Below, in pieces: positions 9,084 through 17,241 of a stretch of DNA of 64,000 bases. A program made the position numbers and the translations under genes. The DNA is from Streptomyces abyssomicinicus. Its GTDB lineage: Bacteria; Actinomycetota; Actinomycetes; Streptomycetales; Streptomycetaceae. The DNA is taken from contig NZ_BBZI01000007.1 of assembly GCF_008974245.1 (NCBI RefSeq), positions 124,001 to 188,000 of the forward strand, given 5' to 3'. Numbering within the stretch: position 1 is the first letter of the stretch; the number at the start of each line of letters is the position of its first letter. Under the pieces are notes generated by a model. The model saw nothing but the letters and a program-made list of their open reading frames with translations. It did no database searches and was not told the origin of the DNA.

Positions 9084-10597
9084 GCGGGCTCCCCGGAATC
9101 CTGCTGGTGCTCGACGGCTGGGGACACGCCGCACCGGGCGAGGCCAACGCCCTCACCGCCGCGGCCACTCCGTTCCTGGACGAGCTGGTGGCCACCGGCG
9201 CCTCGGTGCTCGCCGAGGCCTCCGGCACGGCCGTGGGGCTGCTCCCCGGCACGGTGGGCAACTCCGAGATCGGGCACATCGTCATCGGCGCCGGGCGGCC
9301 CGTCCCCTACGACAGCGTGCTGGTGGAGGAGCGGATCACCACCGGTGAGCTGGCGGCGGACGACACCCTGCAAGCCGCGCTGGCCCGGCTCACGTCGACC
9401 GGCCGGTCACTCCACCTCGTCGGACTCTGCTCCGACGGCATGATCCACGCCAACGTGCGGCACCTGCGCGAACTGCTGGCCGTCGCCGCCCGGGCCGGCG
9501 TGCCGAAGGTGCACGTCCACGCCGTCACCGACGGCCGTGACGTGGCCGACCACACGGCAGCGGCCTACCTCGGCCTGGTGCGGAGCTACATCGGCGAGGC
9601 GGGCATCGGTGCCGTCGCCAGCGTCGTCGGCCGCGGCTACGCGCTGGACAAGAGCGGCGATCTCACTCTCACCGGCAAGGCGGCCGGAGCCATCTCCGAA
9701 GGCAAGGGCGAGCCGATCGACGACCCCCAGGACGCGCTGGAACTGACCTCGCGGGGGGACGAATGGGTGCCGCCGTGCGTCGTCACCGGACCCGACGGCC
9801 GGCCGACGGGACCCATCGAGGACGGGGACCTCGTCCTCTTCACCAACTTCCGCAGCGACCGCATCCAGCAACTCGCCGACCACCTCCACCGGGACCTGTC
9901 CGGGCGAGGGGTGGAGTTCCTCAGCCTGGCCCAGTACGACACCGAGGCCGACATCACCGCCCTGGTGGGGCGGGCGGACGCGGGCGGCGGTCTGGCCGCC
10001 CGCCTCGCCGAGCACGGGATCCGCTCGGTGCGCATCGCGGAGGCCGAGAAGTTCGAGCACGTCACCTACTACCTCAACGGCCGGGACGCGACCCGGGTAC
10101 CCGTCGAGGAGCACGTCCGGATCACCGGCGACACCGCGCCGGACCACCGGAAGGCTCCCGCCATGAACATCGACCGGGTCACCGAGGAGATCCGGGCCGC
10201 GGCACGGCGAAAGGACGTCGGCCTGGTCGTCGCCAACCTCGCCAACATCGACGTGGTCGGGCACACCGGCCACTTCGAGGCCACCCGGCGCGCGGCGGAG
10301 CACACCGACCGTGCGGTGGAGGCCATCTGCCGCGAGGCGGCCGCGACCGGCCGGTGGGTGCTGCTGGTGGGCGATCACGGCAACGCCGAGAAGATGCTCA
10401 CCGACGGCGACGGCGGCGCTCCGAGGCCTTACGGCGGCCACACCACCAACCCGGTGCCCGCGGTGCTGGTACCCGCGCCGGGCCGGACGGCCACGGCCCC
10501 GGACGGCCCGGCCGGACTGGCGGACATCGCCCCCAGCGTGCTGACGCTGCTGGGCGTCGGACCGGCGCCGGCGATGACCGGCCGGGCGCTGTGGTGA
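9080..10597 (+). CDS. iPGM-like mutase, probable arsenoenolpyruvate-to-arsonopyruvate mutase
   Basis: A 505-residue alkaline-phosphatase-superfamily protein with the cofactor-independent phosphoglycerate mutase plan. Asp12 (DGWG) and Ser62 (VGNSEIGH) correspond to the metal ligand and phosphoserine of iPGM; HAVTDGRD, FTNFRSDR, VVGHTGHFEA and VGDHGNAEK supply the remaining metal-site motifs. The Arg-rich segment expected after YALD is replaced by KSGDLTLTGK, suggesting a changed substrate. GTG at 9080 overlaps the stop of the EPSPS homologue (GTGA), so the two are translationally coupled. In the arseno-organic clusters the equivalent protein is proposed to rearrange arsenoenolpyruvate into arsonopyruvate, forming the C-As bond; that role is inferred here from the pairing. 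Confidence 0.85.
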   Translation: MSGLPGILLVLDGWGHAAPGEANALTAAATPFLDELVATGASVLAEASGTAVGLLPGTVGNSEIGHIVIGAGRPVPYDSVLVEERITTGELAADDTLQAALARLTSTGRSLHLVGLCSDGMIHANVRHLRELLAVAARAGVPKVHVHAVTDGRDVADHTAAAYLGLVRSYIGEAGIGAVASVVGRGYALDKSGDLTLTGKAAGAISEGKGEPIDDPQDALELTSRGDEWVPPCVVTGPDGRPTGPIEDGDLVLFTNFRSDRIQQLADHLHRDLSGRGVEFLSLAQYDTEADITALVGRADAGGGLAARLAEHGIRSVRIAEAEKFEHVTYYLNGRDATRVPVEEHVRITGDTAPDHRKAPAMNIDRVTEEIRAAARRKDVGLVVANLANIDVVGHTGHFEATRRAAEHTDRAVEAICREAAATGRWVLLVGDHGNAEKMLTDGDGGAPRPYGGHTTNPVPAVLVPAPGRTATAPDGPAGLADIAPSVLTLLGVGPAPAMTGRALW

Positions 10598-10625
10598 CCG
10601 GCGCCGGCCGGCGCTGAGCGACCGG

Positions 10626-10754
10626 AACACCCGGGCACCCGCCCGGGGCTGCGTGGCCGAGATGTGCGGGCGCCCGCCCGCCCGGGGCTGCGTGGCCGGC
10701 CGGGCGCCCACCCGGCCGAGGCCGAGTGACGAAAACACCCGGGCACCCGCCCGG
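10626..10754. repeat. GC-rich direct repeats in the gap before the glutaminase-like gene
   Basis: The 267-base gap holds a 21-base direct repeat, AACACCCGGGCACCCGCCCG plus G, at 10626-10646 and 10734-10754, and an 18-base repeat CCCGGGGCTGCGTGGCCG at 10642-10659 and 10681-10698. It breaks an otherwise tightly coupled operon. No coding potential was seen, and a promoter could lie in the last 60 bases. Confidence 0.5.
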
Positions 10755-10864
10755 CCGAGGAACAGCGCCGCCCCGGGCGCGCACGCGGCCGACCCGCGTG
10801 CGCGCCACCCGCCCCCGTACGGACGGTTCATCCACCACCCCATCAGGACCGGAGGCTCCCACCC

Positions 10865-11581
10865 ATGACCCCTCGCCCGAAGCTCGCGCTCATCGGCGAC
10901 CGGAGCGATCGCGTTCCCGCACACGCCAGACTGGACGCCATCGTCCCGCACTTCGGTGTGGACGTGGACTGGCTGCCCAGCGCCGATGTGACCGAGGCCG
11001 TCGGCGCGTACGACGGCATATGGGTCGTGCCCGGATCCCCCTACGTCAGCCAGGCCAACGTCCTGCTGGCGATCCACACCGCCCGCACCCGGAACATCCC
11101 CTACCTCGGCACCTGCGGCGGGTTCCAGCACGCGTTGATCGAGTACAGCCGCAACGTCCTCGGCCTGCGGGACGCCGAGGACGTCCAGTACGACGCCGAG
11201 GCGTCGACCCCGCTGATCGTCCCGCTGGCGTGTTCGCTGGTCGGCGAGACCGCGCCGCTGCACTTCGAACCCGGCAGCCGTCTCGCCTCCGTCTATCCCG
11301 GGCGGGAGTCGACGGTGGAGACGTACCACTGCAAGTACGGGCTCAACCCGGCCTACGAGCAGCAGATCCTGTCCGGGCCGCTCCGCATCAGCGGCTGGGA
11401 CGCGGAGCGGGCTCCGCGTGCCGTCGAGCTGCCGGACCATCCGTTCTTCATCGGCAGCCTCTTCCAGCCGGAACTGGCCTCCGCGCCGGACTCGTTGCAC
11501 CCGCTCATCCGGGCGTTCCTGGCGGCGGTCGCGGTGCGCGCGCAGGAGACGGCCCGTCAGGCGGTGCCGGCCGGCGACTGA
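10865..11581 (+). CDS. stand-alone CTP-synthase glutaminase-domain-like protein
   Basis: A 238-residue class I glutamine-amidotransferase-like domain without the CTP synthetase half. Cys84 in GTCGGFQ occupies the nucleophile elbow (GICLGMQ in CTP synthases). The triad His is replaced: HPFFIGSLFQPEL has Gln201 before Pro-Glu203 where CTP synthase has His-Pro-Glu. It fits the family described as CTP synthase C-terminal-region-related (seleno)proteins. ATG at 10865 has a GGAGG-type site upstream. Its presence after the EPSPS and iPGM homologues completes the three-gene core remembered from streptomycete arseno-organic clusters. With an incomplete triad, normal glutamine hydrolysis is doubtful; the cysteine could act on arsenic or another electrophile instead. 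Confidence 0.8.
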   Translation: MTPRPKLALIGDRSDRVPAHARLDAIVPHFGVDVDWLPSADVTEAVGAYDGIWVVPGSPYVSQANVLLAIHTARTRNIPYLGTCGGFQHALIEYSRNVLGLRDAEDVQYDAEASTPLIVPLACSLVGETAPLHFEPGSRLASVYPGRESTVETYHCKYGLNPAYEQQILSGPLRISGWDAERAPRAVELPDHPFFIGSLFQPELASAPDSLHPLIRAFLAAVAVRAQETARQAVPAGD

Positions 11582-11605
11582 CCCGGCGCGGAGGCCGACG
11601 CGCCA

Positions 11606-11662
11606 TTGACACGGCGATCACTCTGATTCGATACTTGTTTAAGTAAGTCGCAGTCGAATCAG
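11606..11662 (+). promoter_or_regulatory. promoter with overlapping ArsR-type operator for the CC operon
   Basis: TTGACA (11606-11611) and GATACT (11630-11635) are separated by 18 bases and form a good promoter. A perfect 9-bp inverted repeat, CTGATTCGA (11623-11631) and TCGAATCAG (11654-11662), covers the -10 box, with an inner ACTT-GTTT-AAGT dyad. The TTCGA/TCGAA arms recur at 18539, 28680, 29089 and 29164, next to other arsenic genes. A bound ArsR dimer here would block the operon that starts with the CCGE-repeat peptide. Confidence 0.7.
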
Positions 11663-11695
11663 GGCGCGTTCCGCGGCCCGGAAAGGACGTTCCCC

Positions 11696-11923
11696 ATGTC
11701 CAGCAGTTCTTCTGAGGCGTCCGAGCAGGAGCCCGTGGGCGGCTTCGTCACGGCTCCCACCGCCGCGGTGAGCTCCGCCGGAGGCTGCTGCGGTGAGCCC
11801 GCCGACGCCACCGGCGTGGTTCCCGGCGGTCAGAGCGGCGGCTGCTGCGGGGAGTCCGTCATCGAGGTCCCCTCCGTACCGGCCGCCCCCCGCGGCTGCT
11901 GCGGCGAGTCCGGCAAGGGCTGA
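11696..11923 (+). CDS. 75-residue peptide with three CCGE motifs
   Basis: A small protein with no recognised domain. Three copies of GCCGE (Cys pairs at residues 31-32, 50-51 and 68-69) are spaced by 17-18 residues in a flexible Gly/Ser/Pro/Val background. Vicinal Cys pairs are typical ligands for As(III) and other soft metalloids; Cu(I) is possible. The gene is first in the operon behind an ArsR-type operator, has a GGAAAGGA ribosome site, and precedes an M28 peptidase by 11 bases. Possible roles are arsenic carrier, buffer or precursor scaffold; none is shown. It is a real gene by position, ribosome site and motif periodicity, in spite of its length. Confidence 0.75.
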   Translation: MSSSSSEASEQEPVGGFVTAPTAAVSSAGGCCGEPADATGVVPGGQSGGCCGESVIEVPSVPAAPRGCCGESGKG

Positions 11924-11934
11924 GGGAACCCGGG

Positions 11935-13161
11935 ATGAACGCGAACGCACAGGGCCCGGAGACCGCGGAGGCGAGGCGGCTCGAGGACGACTTCGACGCC
12001 GAACGCGCCCTGACCACGCTCCGGGCCCTGTGCGCACCCGTGATGTCCGGCCGCGCGCCCGGCACGCCGGGGCACCGCCGGGCCACCGAGTTCCTGGTGT
12101 CGTTGTTGCGCTCCCACGGCCTGGAACCGCGGCTGGACCATTTCCCCATCGCGCGGACGATGCGTCTCACCGCGCAGCCCACGTTCAGGGCGGAGGGCGA
12201 CGGGACGGTCCGGGAGCTCACCCACCGCGCCCAGTTCGCGGAGCATCCCCGGTCGGCCCCGATGCCCCGGCCGGTCACCGGCACGGTGGCCGAGGAGCCG
12301 GGGCCCGGGGACTGGGCGGTGGTGCGGGGCTCCACCCGGGGCGAAGGCTTCGCCGCACTCGCCGAACGGTTCGCCGAACTCGGCGCGGCCGGCATCCTCA
12401 CGGCACAGGAGGCCGACGCCTCCGGTCACCTCACCAAGCGGGTCCAGGGCCCGCCGCCGGTGCGGCTGCCGGTGGTGGCACTGCGGCCGGATCTTCTGGA
12501 GTCCGTGACCGGGTCCGTCGTCACCGCGCACGTTCCGCTGGTGCGCGAGCCCGCGACGGGAGCCAACATCCTCGCCACCCTGCCCGGACGCGATCCGGAC
12601 GCCCGGCCCCTCCTCGTGTCGGCCCATTACGACGGGGTCGGATCCGATCCCCAGCTGCACTTCCCCTGCGCCGGGGACAACGCCAGCGGCGTCGCCGTCC
12701 TGTGCGAGGCGGCCCGCGTGCTCCAGGCCGCGGGGCCGGGGCGCAGGCCCGTACTGCTGGCCCTGGTGGACGCCGAGGAGATCGGGACGGTCGGCTCCGC
12801 CCACCACGCCCGCACGCTGGCCGAGCAGGGAGTGAGGCCGGACGTCCTCAACCTCGACATGGCCGGCAAGTACAACGGCCAGGTCGCCGTCGAACTGGGG
12901 CCGGGCGAACCGCTGCCCGCCCACCTGGTGGAGGCGCTCGACTCGGCCGGACGGAGCCAGCGCCTGCCCCTCTTCTCCGGTCAGGTGTCGTCGGACAACC
13001 GGCGCTACGCGTCGGCCGGCTTCCCCTCCGCGGGCATCGGCCTGGGCGCCGCGCACTACCACTCGCCCCTCGACGCCCCGGAGCGCATCGACCCGGAGGC
13101 GCTGGGCAAGGCCGGCCGCCTGCTGCTGGCCACCCTGGGCCGGCTCGACGACCGGGACTGA
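11935..13161 (+). CDS. M28-family zinc peptidase, cytoplasmic
   Basis: A 408-residue dinuclear-zinc aminopeptidase-type protein with a PA-like insert around residues 110-215. Ligand motifs are present in order: SAHYDGVG (His, Asp), AGDNASG (bridging Asp), DAEEIG (catalytic Glu pair), DMAG (Asp) and AHYHSPLD (His). There is no signal peptide or lipobox, unlike many secreted M28 enzymes, so it acts inside the cell. It lies between two Cys-pair protein genes and upstream of three ATP-grasp ligases. By analogy with LysK-type hydrolases that free amino acids from the LysW carrier, it may trim or release a product built on a small carrier; this is inference. Simple peptide salvage is the alternative. 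Confidence 0.85.
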   Translation: MNANAQGPETAEARRLEDDFDAERALTTLRALCAPVMSGRAPGTPGHRRATEFLVSLLRSHGLEPRLDHFPIARTMRLTAQPTFRAEGDGTVRELTHRAQFAEHPRSAPMPRPVTGTVAEEPGPGDWAVVRGSTRGEGFAALAERFAELGAAGILTAQEADASGHLTKRVQGPPPVRLPVVALRPDLLESVTGSVVTAHVPLVREPATGANILATLPGRDPDARPLLVSAHYDGVGSDPQLHFPCAGDNASGVAVLCEAARVLQAAGPGRRPVLLALVDAEEIGTVGSAHHARTLAEQGVRPDVLNLDMAGKYNGQVAVELGPGEPLPAHLVEALDSAGRSQRLPLFSGQVSSDNRRYASAGFPSAGIGLGAAHYHSPLDAPERIDPEALGKAGRLLLATLGRLDDRD

Positions 13162-13228
13162 ACCGCGTCCGTCACCGCGTCCACCGCCTCACCGTTTCCT
13201 TCCACCACCTCCCGACAGGAGTACCCCC

Positions 13229-13579
13229 ATGGCCACGGCCCAGCAGTCCGTCTCCACCCAGCTCATCCAGCTCGCCCCCACCGTCGGTGAGCACCACGCG
13301 GCCTTCTCCAAGAGCTACCAGGAGTTCTTCGGGGCCGTCTTCGACCACGACGCCCTGGAGCCCAAGGTCCGTGCCGCCGTCGCCCTCTGCGCGGCACTCA
13401 TGCAGGACCGTGAGGAGACCGTGCGCTCCTTCCTGGCCGCCGCCAAGAAGCTGGGTCTGAAGAACGAGGAGATCGGCCAGATCGCCGGCATCGTCGAGGC
13501 GATGAAGCTCGACGCCCTCCAGCGTCCCGCCGTGCAGGCCGTCGCGGCGGCCGCCAAGAAGGCCAACACCTGCTGCTGA
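13229..13579 (+). CDS. AhpD/CMD-like helical protein with C-terminal Cys-Cys
   Basis: A 116-residue all-helical protein resembling carboxymuconolactone decarboxylase/AhpD proteins (ALEPKVRAAVALCAALMQ). The redox CxxC and nearby His of AhpD are absent: only one Cys remains in ALCAALMQ. Instead the chain ends in NTCC, so the vicinal pair has moved to a mobile tail. A trimer or hexamer of such subunits could present several Cys pairs around a central space. ATG at 13229 follows ACAGGAG. It lies between the M28 peptidase and the first ATP-grasp gene, on the same strand with short gaps. Peroxidase activity is unlikely; arsenic transfer or thiol chemistry is a guess from the tail and context. Confidence 0.75.
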   Translation: MATAQQSVSTQLIQLAPTVGEHHAAFSKSYQEFFGAVFDHDALEPKVRAAVALCAALMQDREETVRSFLAAAKKLGLKNEEIGQIAGIVEAMKLDALQRPAVQAVAAAAKKANTCC

Positions 13580-13627
13580 GCCCTCCCTTCCCCGCCCGTC
13601 TTGCCGCCCACACCCCGAAGGACCGCA

Positions 13628-14902
13628 GTGACTGATCCATCCACGGCCGGCGCCGGAGTCGTCGTCATGCTCGGAGGCCGCAGCGAACGGGAGTTCTCCG
13701 TCGTGCGTGAACTCGGCCACCGCGTACTCCTGTTGGACGAACGGATTCCCTGGCACTGCATGTCCTGGGTCGACGCCCATGCGGACGTCGACCTGAACGA
13801 CCAGGAGGCGGTGGCCGAGGCGATCCGCGACGAGCTCGGCGGCGAGGCCCCGGCCGCGGTGCTCACCCACACCGAGCCGAGGCTTCCGCTGATGGCGCAC
13901 CTGAGCCGGCGGCTCACCGCCACGCCGCGCGGGCTCGATGAGGAAGCCGCCGCGAACTGCCGGGACAAATGGCGCACCCGCACGGTCCTGACCGGCGCCG
14001 GTCTGCCCGTTCCGCGGTTCGTCCTGGTGGCGGACGTCGAGGAGGCGGTGCAGGCGGCGACCTCGATCGGCTTCCCGGTCGTCGTCAAGCCGAGGGACGG
14101 CGCCGGTGCCTTCGGGGTGCGGTGCTGCCTGAACGAGAAGGAGACCCGTGAGGCCGTCGGCGCCCTGCTCGCCGCACCTCCCGGCAGTCTGCCGGGAGCC
14201 CTGGTCGAGGAGTACGTCGACGGCCCCGAGTACGCGGTCCAGACCCTCACGCGTGGTGACGACACCAGCCTGCTCAGCGTCTTCCGGCAGCGCATGACCG
14301 CGCCGCCGGTCTTCGTCGAGCTCGGCTACGAGCACCCGAGCGGGCTGGACGCGGACGAGCACGCCGAACTGGAGCGGCTGCTCGGCGCCTCGCTCGCCGC
14401 GCTGGGCGTCCGCGACTGGATCAGCCACACCCAGGTCCGTCGCGGCCCCGACGGCTTCCGGATCATCGAGGTCAACGCCCGTCGTCCGGGGGGCCGTCTC
14501 GTCGAGATGACGACCGCGGTCAGCGGCGTCGACATGACCGAGGCCGTCACCCGGCAGGCGCTCGGCCTGCCCGAGGCCGCCCCCGGGCCGACCGTGCCCT
14601 TCGCCCGTTACTCCAGCGTCGTCTTCGACGCCGCGGGCACCGTCCTGTACGACGAGTTCACCCCCGGGGCGGGGCCCAACGCCCCTGTCGTGGAGGTCGA
14701 GGTCGCACCGGGGGAGACCGTGCGTCCGAAGGACGACCCGCACGGCGGCGTCTACGGCCGCATCGTCGTCTACGGCACCACGCCCGAGGAACTGGACGAC
14801 GCGGAGCGGCACGTCCGTGAGGCCCTGGACCTCCAGGTCGTGCTCGGGGACGGTCTGGCGCCCGCCGCGTCGGACAGCCGCGAATTCAAGTCCTGCTGCT
14901 GA
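13628..14902 (+). CDS. ATP-grasp ligase 1 with C-terminal Cys-Cys
   Basis: A 424-residue ATP-grasp enzyme of the carboxylate-amine ligase type. Visible are a preATP-grasp N-domain, the ATP-binding Lys in CRDKWRTR and in PVVVKPRDGAGAFG, the hinge LVEEYVDGPEYAV, and the metal site IIEVNARRPGG with Glu and Asn intact. A C-terminal lid region with GGVYGRIVVYG is shared with the two other ATP-grasps downstream. The protein ends FKSCC and has another pair, RCC, after the glycine loop. GTG at 13628 is chosen for the GAAGGA site. Such enzymes join a carboxylate to an amine through an acyl-phosphate. A substrate such as arsonoalanine, another amino acid or a carrier is plausible but unproven. Confidence 0.88.
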   Translation: MTDPSTAGAGVVVMLGGRSEREFSVVRELGHRVLLLDERIPWHCMSWVDAHADVDLNDQEAVAEAIRDELGGEAPAAVLTHTEPRLPLMAHLSRRLTATPRGLDEEAAANCRDKWRTRTVLTGAGLPVPRFVLVADVEEAVQAATSIGFPVVVKPRDGAGAFGVRCCLNEKETREAVGALLAAPPGSLPGALVEEYVDGPEYAVQTLTRGDDTSLLSVFRQRMTAPPVFVELGYEHPSGLDADEHAELERLLGASLAALGVRDWISHTQVRRGPDGFRIIEVNARRPGGRLVEMTTAVSGVDMTEAVTRQALGLPEAAPGPTVPFARYSSVVFDAAGTVLYDEFTPGAGPNAPVVEVEVAPGETVRPKDDPHGGVYGRIVVYGTTPEELDDAERHVREALDLQVVLGDGLAPAASDSREFKSCC

Positions 14903-14913
14903 GGGGCGACGTG

Positions 14914-16041
14914 ATGACCGTCATCGAGTCCGCGACGATCTCCTGCGGGCAGTACCGGATCGAGACGCTGCCGACGATCCACGACGCCGACGCGGCCCCC
15001 TGGAACGACGTGGTCGCCCGGGCCGGCGGCAGCGTCTTCCACACCTGGCAGTGGCTCGCCGCCTTCGAGGACGCCCCACCGGGCGGCTTCGAACCCCGTC
15101 ACCTGATCGCCTACCAGGGGGACGAACCGGTCGCCGTGTGCCCCGCCTACCTGGTGCACGACTGCCCCCGCCTCTCCTACCTGATGGAACTGGCCGACCA
15201 CACCACGGACGGCCCCGTCCTGCTGGCCCACAGCCTCGCCGCCCTGGACGGGGGTCCGCTGGCCCTGCCGGGTCACCGGGACGCGGTCGACGCGCTGCTG
15301 ACCGCGCTGGAACCGGCCGCCCGGGCGGCCGGGGCGCGCACCTGGGGCGTCGCCAACGTCCCGGCGGGCCGCACCTGCGGCCTGCTCATGGGCCGGGGAT
15401 ACGCCACCGCGCACATCACCACCTCCTACCGCTGCGCGACCGACGTGCCCACGGCGGAGGACTACTGGTCCTTCGCCACCGGTCGGCTGCGCCGGAAGTA
15501 CGCGAAGGAACGCCGGGTATCCGCACGGGGGTTCACCGTCCGGGACACCCCGGCGGACACGGCCACCACGGTCCGGCTGGTGCACTCGCTGCTGACCGAC
15601 CGGGGCACCCCCACCGACGTCCTGCCCGCCGATTTCCTCGGCGCGGTCAAGGAGCGGCTGGCGCCCTTCGAGCAGACGGTGACCTCGGCGGACGCCGACG
15701 GACGGATCGTGGGCGTCTTCGCCGGCTGGAAGTTCGGCGCGACCTGGTCGATGTGGCTGGCGGGGCTGGACACCGGGGCGCTGCCCTCGTTCGTGCCCTA
15801 CCGGGCGATGGCCGCCCGCCTGATCGGGACCGCCGTCGCCACGGACGTCGCCACGGTCGACCTCGGCCGGTCCAACGGCCCGGAGAAGCGCAAGCTGGGC
15901 GCGCACCCGGTGCCGCTCCACCTGGCCCTCGACACCTCCGGCCGCGCGGACAGGGCGTCCCTGCACGCGGCGCTCCGACGCCTGGAGCAGCGGTGTCAGG
16001 GGCCCGACGACCAACTCGACATCGCCAGGCGGTGCTGCTGA
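14914..16041 (+). CDS. FemAB/GNAT-like acyltransferase with C-terminal Cys-Cys
   Basis: About 375 residues with two GNAT-like halves, matching the BioF2-like/FemAB group (PF13480 type). The N-terminal half includes VFHTWQWLAAF, the C-terminal half TWSMWLAGLD and DLGRSNGPEKRKLGAHPVP. FemABX enzymes use aminoacyl-tRNA to make peptide bonds; other members use acyl-CoA. The protein ends RRCC, the tag shared with its neighbours. ATG at 14914 is better spaced from the GAGGGG site than GTG at 14911. It follows ATP-grasp 1 by 11 bases and overlaps the start of ATP-grasp 2 by one base (TGATG). A role in adding an amino acid or acyl group to the cluster product is inferred. Confidence 0.78.
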   Translation: MTVIESATISCGQYRIETLPTIHDADAAPWNDVVARAGGSVFHTWQWLAAFEDAPPGGFEPRHLIAYQGDEPVAVCPAYLVHDCPRLSYLMELADHTTDGPVLLAHSLAALDGGPLALPGHRDAVDALLTALEPAARAAGARTWGVANVPAGRTCGLLMGRGYATAHITTSYRCATDVPTAEDYWSFATGRLRRKYAKERRVSARGFTVRDTPADTATTVRLVHSLLTDRGTPTDVLPADFLGAVKERLAPFEQTVTSADADGRIVGVFAGWKFGATWSMWLAGLDTGALPSFVPYRAMAARLIGTAVATDVATVDLGRSNGPEKRKLGAHPVPLHLALDTSGRADRASLHAALRRLEQRCQGPDDQLDIARRCC

Positions 16042-17231
16042 TGACTGCCGTGACGACTGCCGACACGCGGCAGAGCGTGGCCTGCATCTCCGGGCGCAGG
16101 GTCGTCGACGTCATGGACGGCCTCGGCGTGCGTTCCGTCCTGCTCGACGACCCGACACCGCTGGACCTCGCCTGCAGGGTGGACGTGCCCGTCGACGTGG
16201 ACCTCGACGACTGGGCGGCCGTCGAGGGCGCGCTGCGCCGAGAGCACCGGTCCCGGCCGCTGGACGCCGTTCTCAGCGTCTACGACGCGCACCTGCCGTT
16301 GGCGGCGTACCTCGCGGCCAGGCTCGGGGTCCGCGGGACGGGTGTGGGCGCGGCGCTCGCGCTGCACGACAAGATCCGGATGCGGATGGTGCTGGCCGCC
16401 GCCGGAGTGCGGGTACCGGAGCATCTGCCGGCCGCCGATCCGGCCGACGCGCCGGCGGCCGCCAGGCGGCTCGGCCTGCCGGTGGTGGTCAAGAAGGTCA
16501 CCGGATCCTTCGGCCGGGGCAGCCTCCTGTGCCGGGACGCGGGCGAGGTGGACCGCGCGGTCGCGCTCCTCGGCGCCACCCCCTTGCTGGTCGAACGGTT
16601 CGTGGAAGGACCGGAGTTCGCGGTCCAGAGCATCACCGTCGACGGCCGCACCGAGGTCGTCGCGGTGCTGGCCCAGCACGTAGGCCCGGGCCCGCGCCAG
16701 GTGGAGACCGGCTACGACCATCCCAGCGGCCTCGCCGCCGCCGTGGAGGCCGAGGTGGCCGCGTTCGTGGTGCGGACCCTGGCCGCGCTCGGCCTCGACA
16801 ACGGTGTGAGCCATCTCCAGGTGAGGATCGACGACGAAGGCCCCGTCCTGGTCAACGCGGTGGCGCGACCGCCCGGCGGGCAGTTGTGCGCGGCCACCGA
16901 GCGGGTCGGCGGGATCGACCTGACCCGCGCCGCGGTGGAGATCGCCCTCGGCCGGCCGGTCACCCGGACCACGCCCACCGCCACCCACGTGCTGTACCGG
17001 TGCGTGACCTTCGACCGGCCCGGCAGGGTCCGGTACGACGCACCGGGCCCGGACCCGTCCTCCGTGATGCTCGACGTCGATCCCGGCGACAGCGTCCGTG
17101 CCGTCGACGACCCCGAGGGCGGCAGCTACGGCCGCGTCGTGCTGTACGGCGACGACCCCGCGGAACTGGGCAGCCGGTACCGCTCCCTCTTCGAATCGCT
17201 CCGACTCCGTGTCGAGCCAGACATCCAGTAG
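16041..17231 (+). CDS. ATP-grasp ligase 2, no Cys tag, altered metal site
   Basis: A 396-residue ATP-grasp protein homologous to its two neighbours: LHDKIRMRMVLAAAG, PVVVKKVTGSFGRGS, LLVERFVEGPEFAV and the C-terminal GGSYGRVVLYG. At the metal-binding strand it reads VLVNAVARPPGG, where ligases 1 and 3 have IIEVNARRPGG and AGEINPRVPGG; the usual Glu two places before Asn is Leu and two residues are inserted. It also lacks the terminal Cys-Cys (ends PDIQ). It may be a subunit partner, a weakened ligase, or use a different metal arrangement. ATG at 16041 overlaps the previous stop by one base. Confidence 0.85.
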   Translation: MTAVTTADTRQSVACISGRRVVDVMDGLGVRSVLLDDPTPLDLACRVDVPVDVDLDDWAAVEGALRREHRSRPLDAVLSVYDAHLPLAAYLAARLGVRGTGVGAALALHDKIRMRMVLAAAGVRVPEHLPAADPADAPAAARRLGLPVVVKKVTGSFGRGSLLCRDAGEVDRAVALLGATPLLVERFVEGPEFAVQSITVDGRTEVVAVLAQHVGPGPRQVETGYDHPSGLAAAVEAEVAAFVVRTLAALGLDNGVSHLQVRIDDEGPVLVNAVARPPGGQLCAATERVGGIDLTRAAVEIALGRPVTRTTPTATHVLYRCVTFDRPGRVRYDAPGPDPSSVMLDVDPGDSVRAVDDPEGGSYGRVVLYGDDPAELGSRYRSLFESLRLRVEPDIQ

Positions 17232-17241
17232 GTGATGGACC

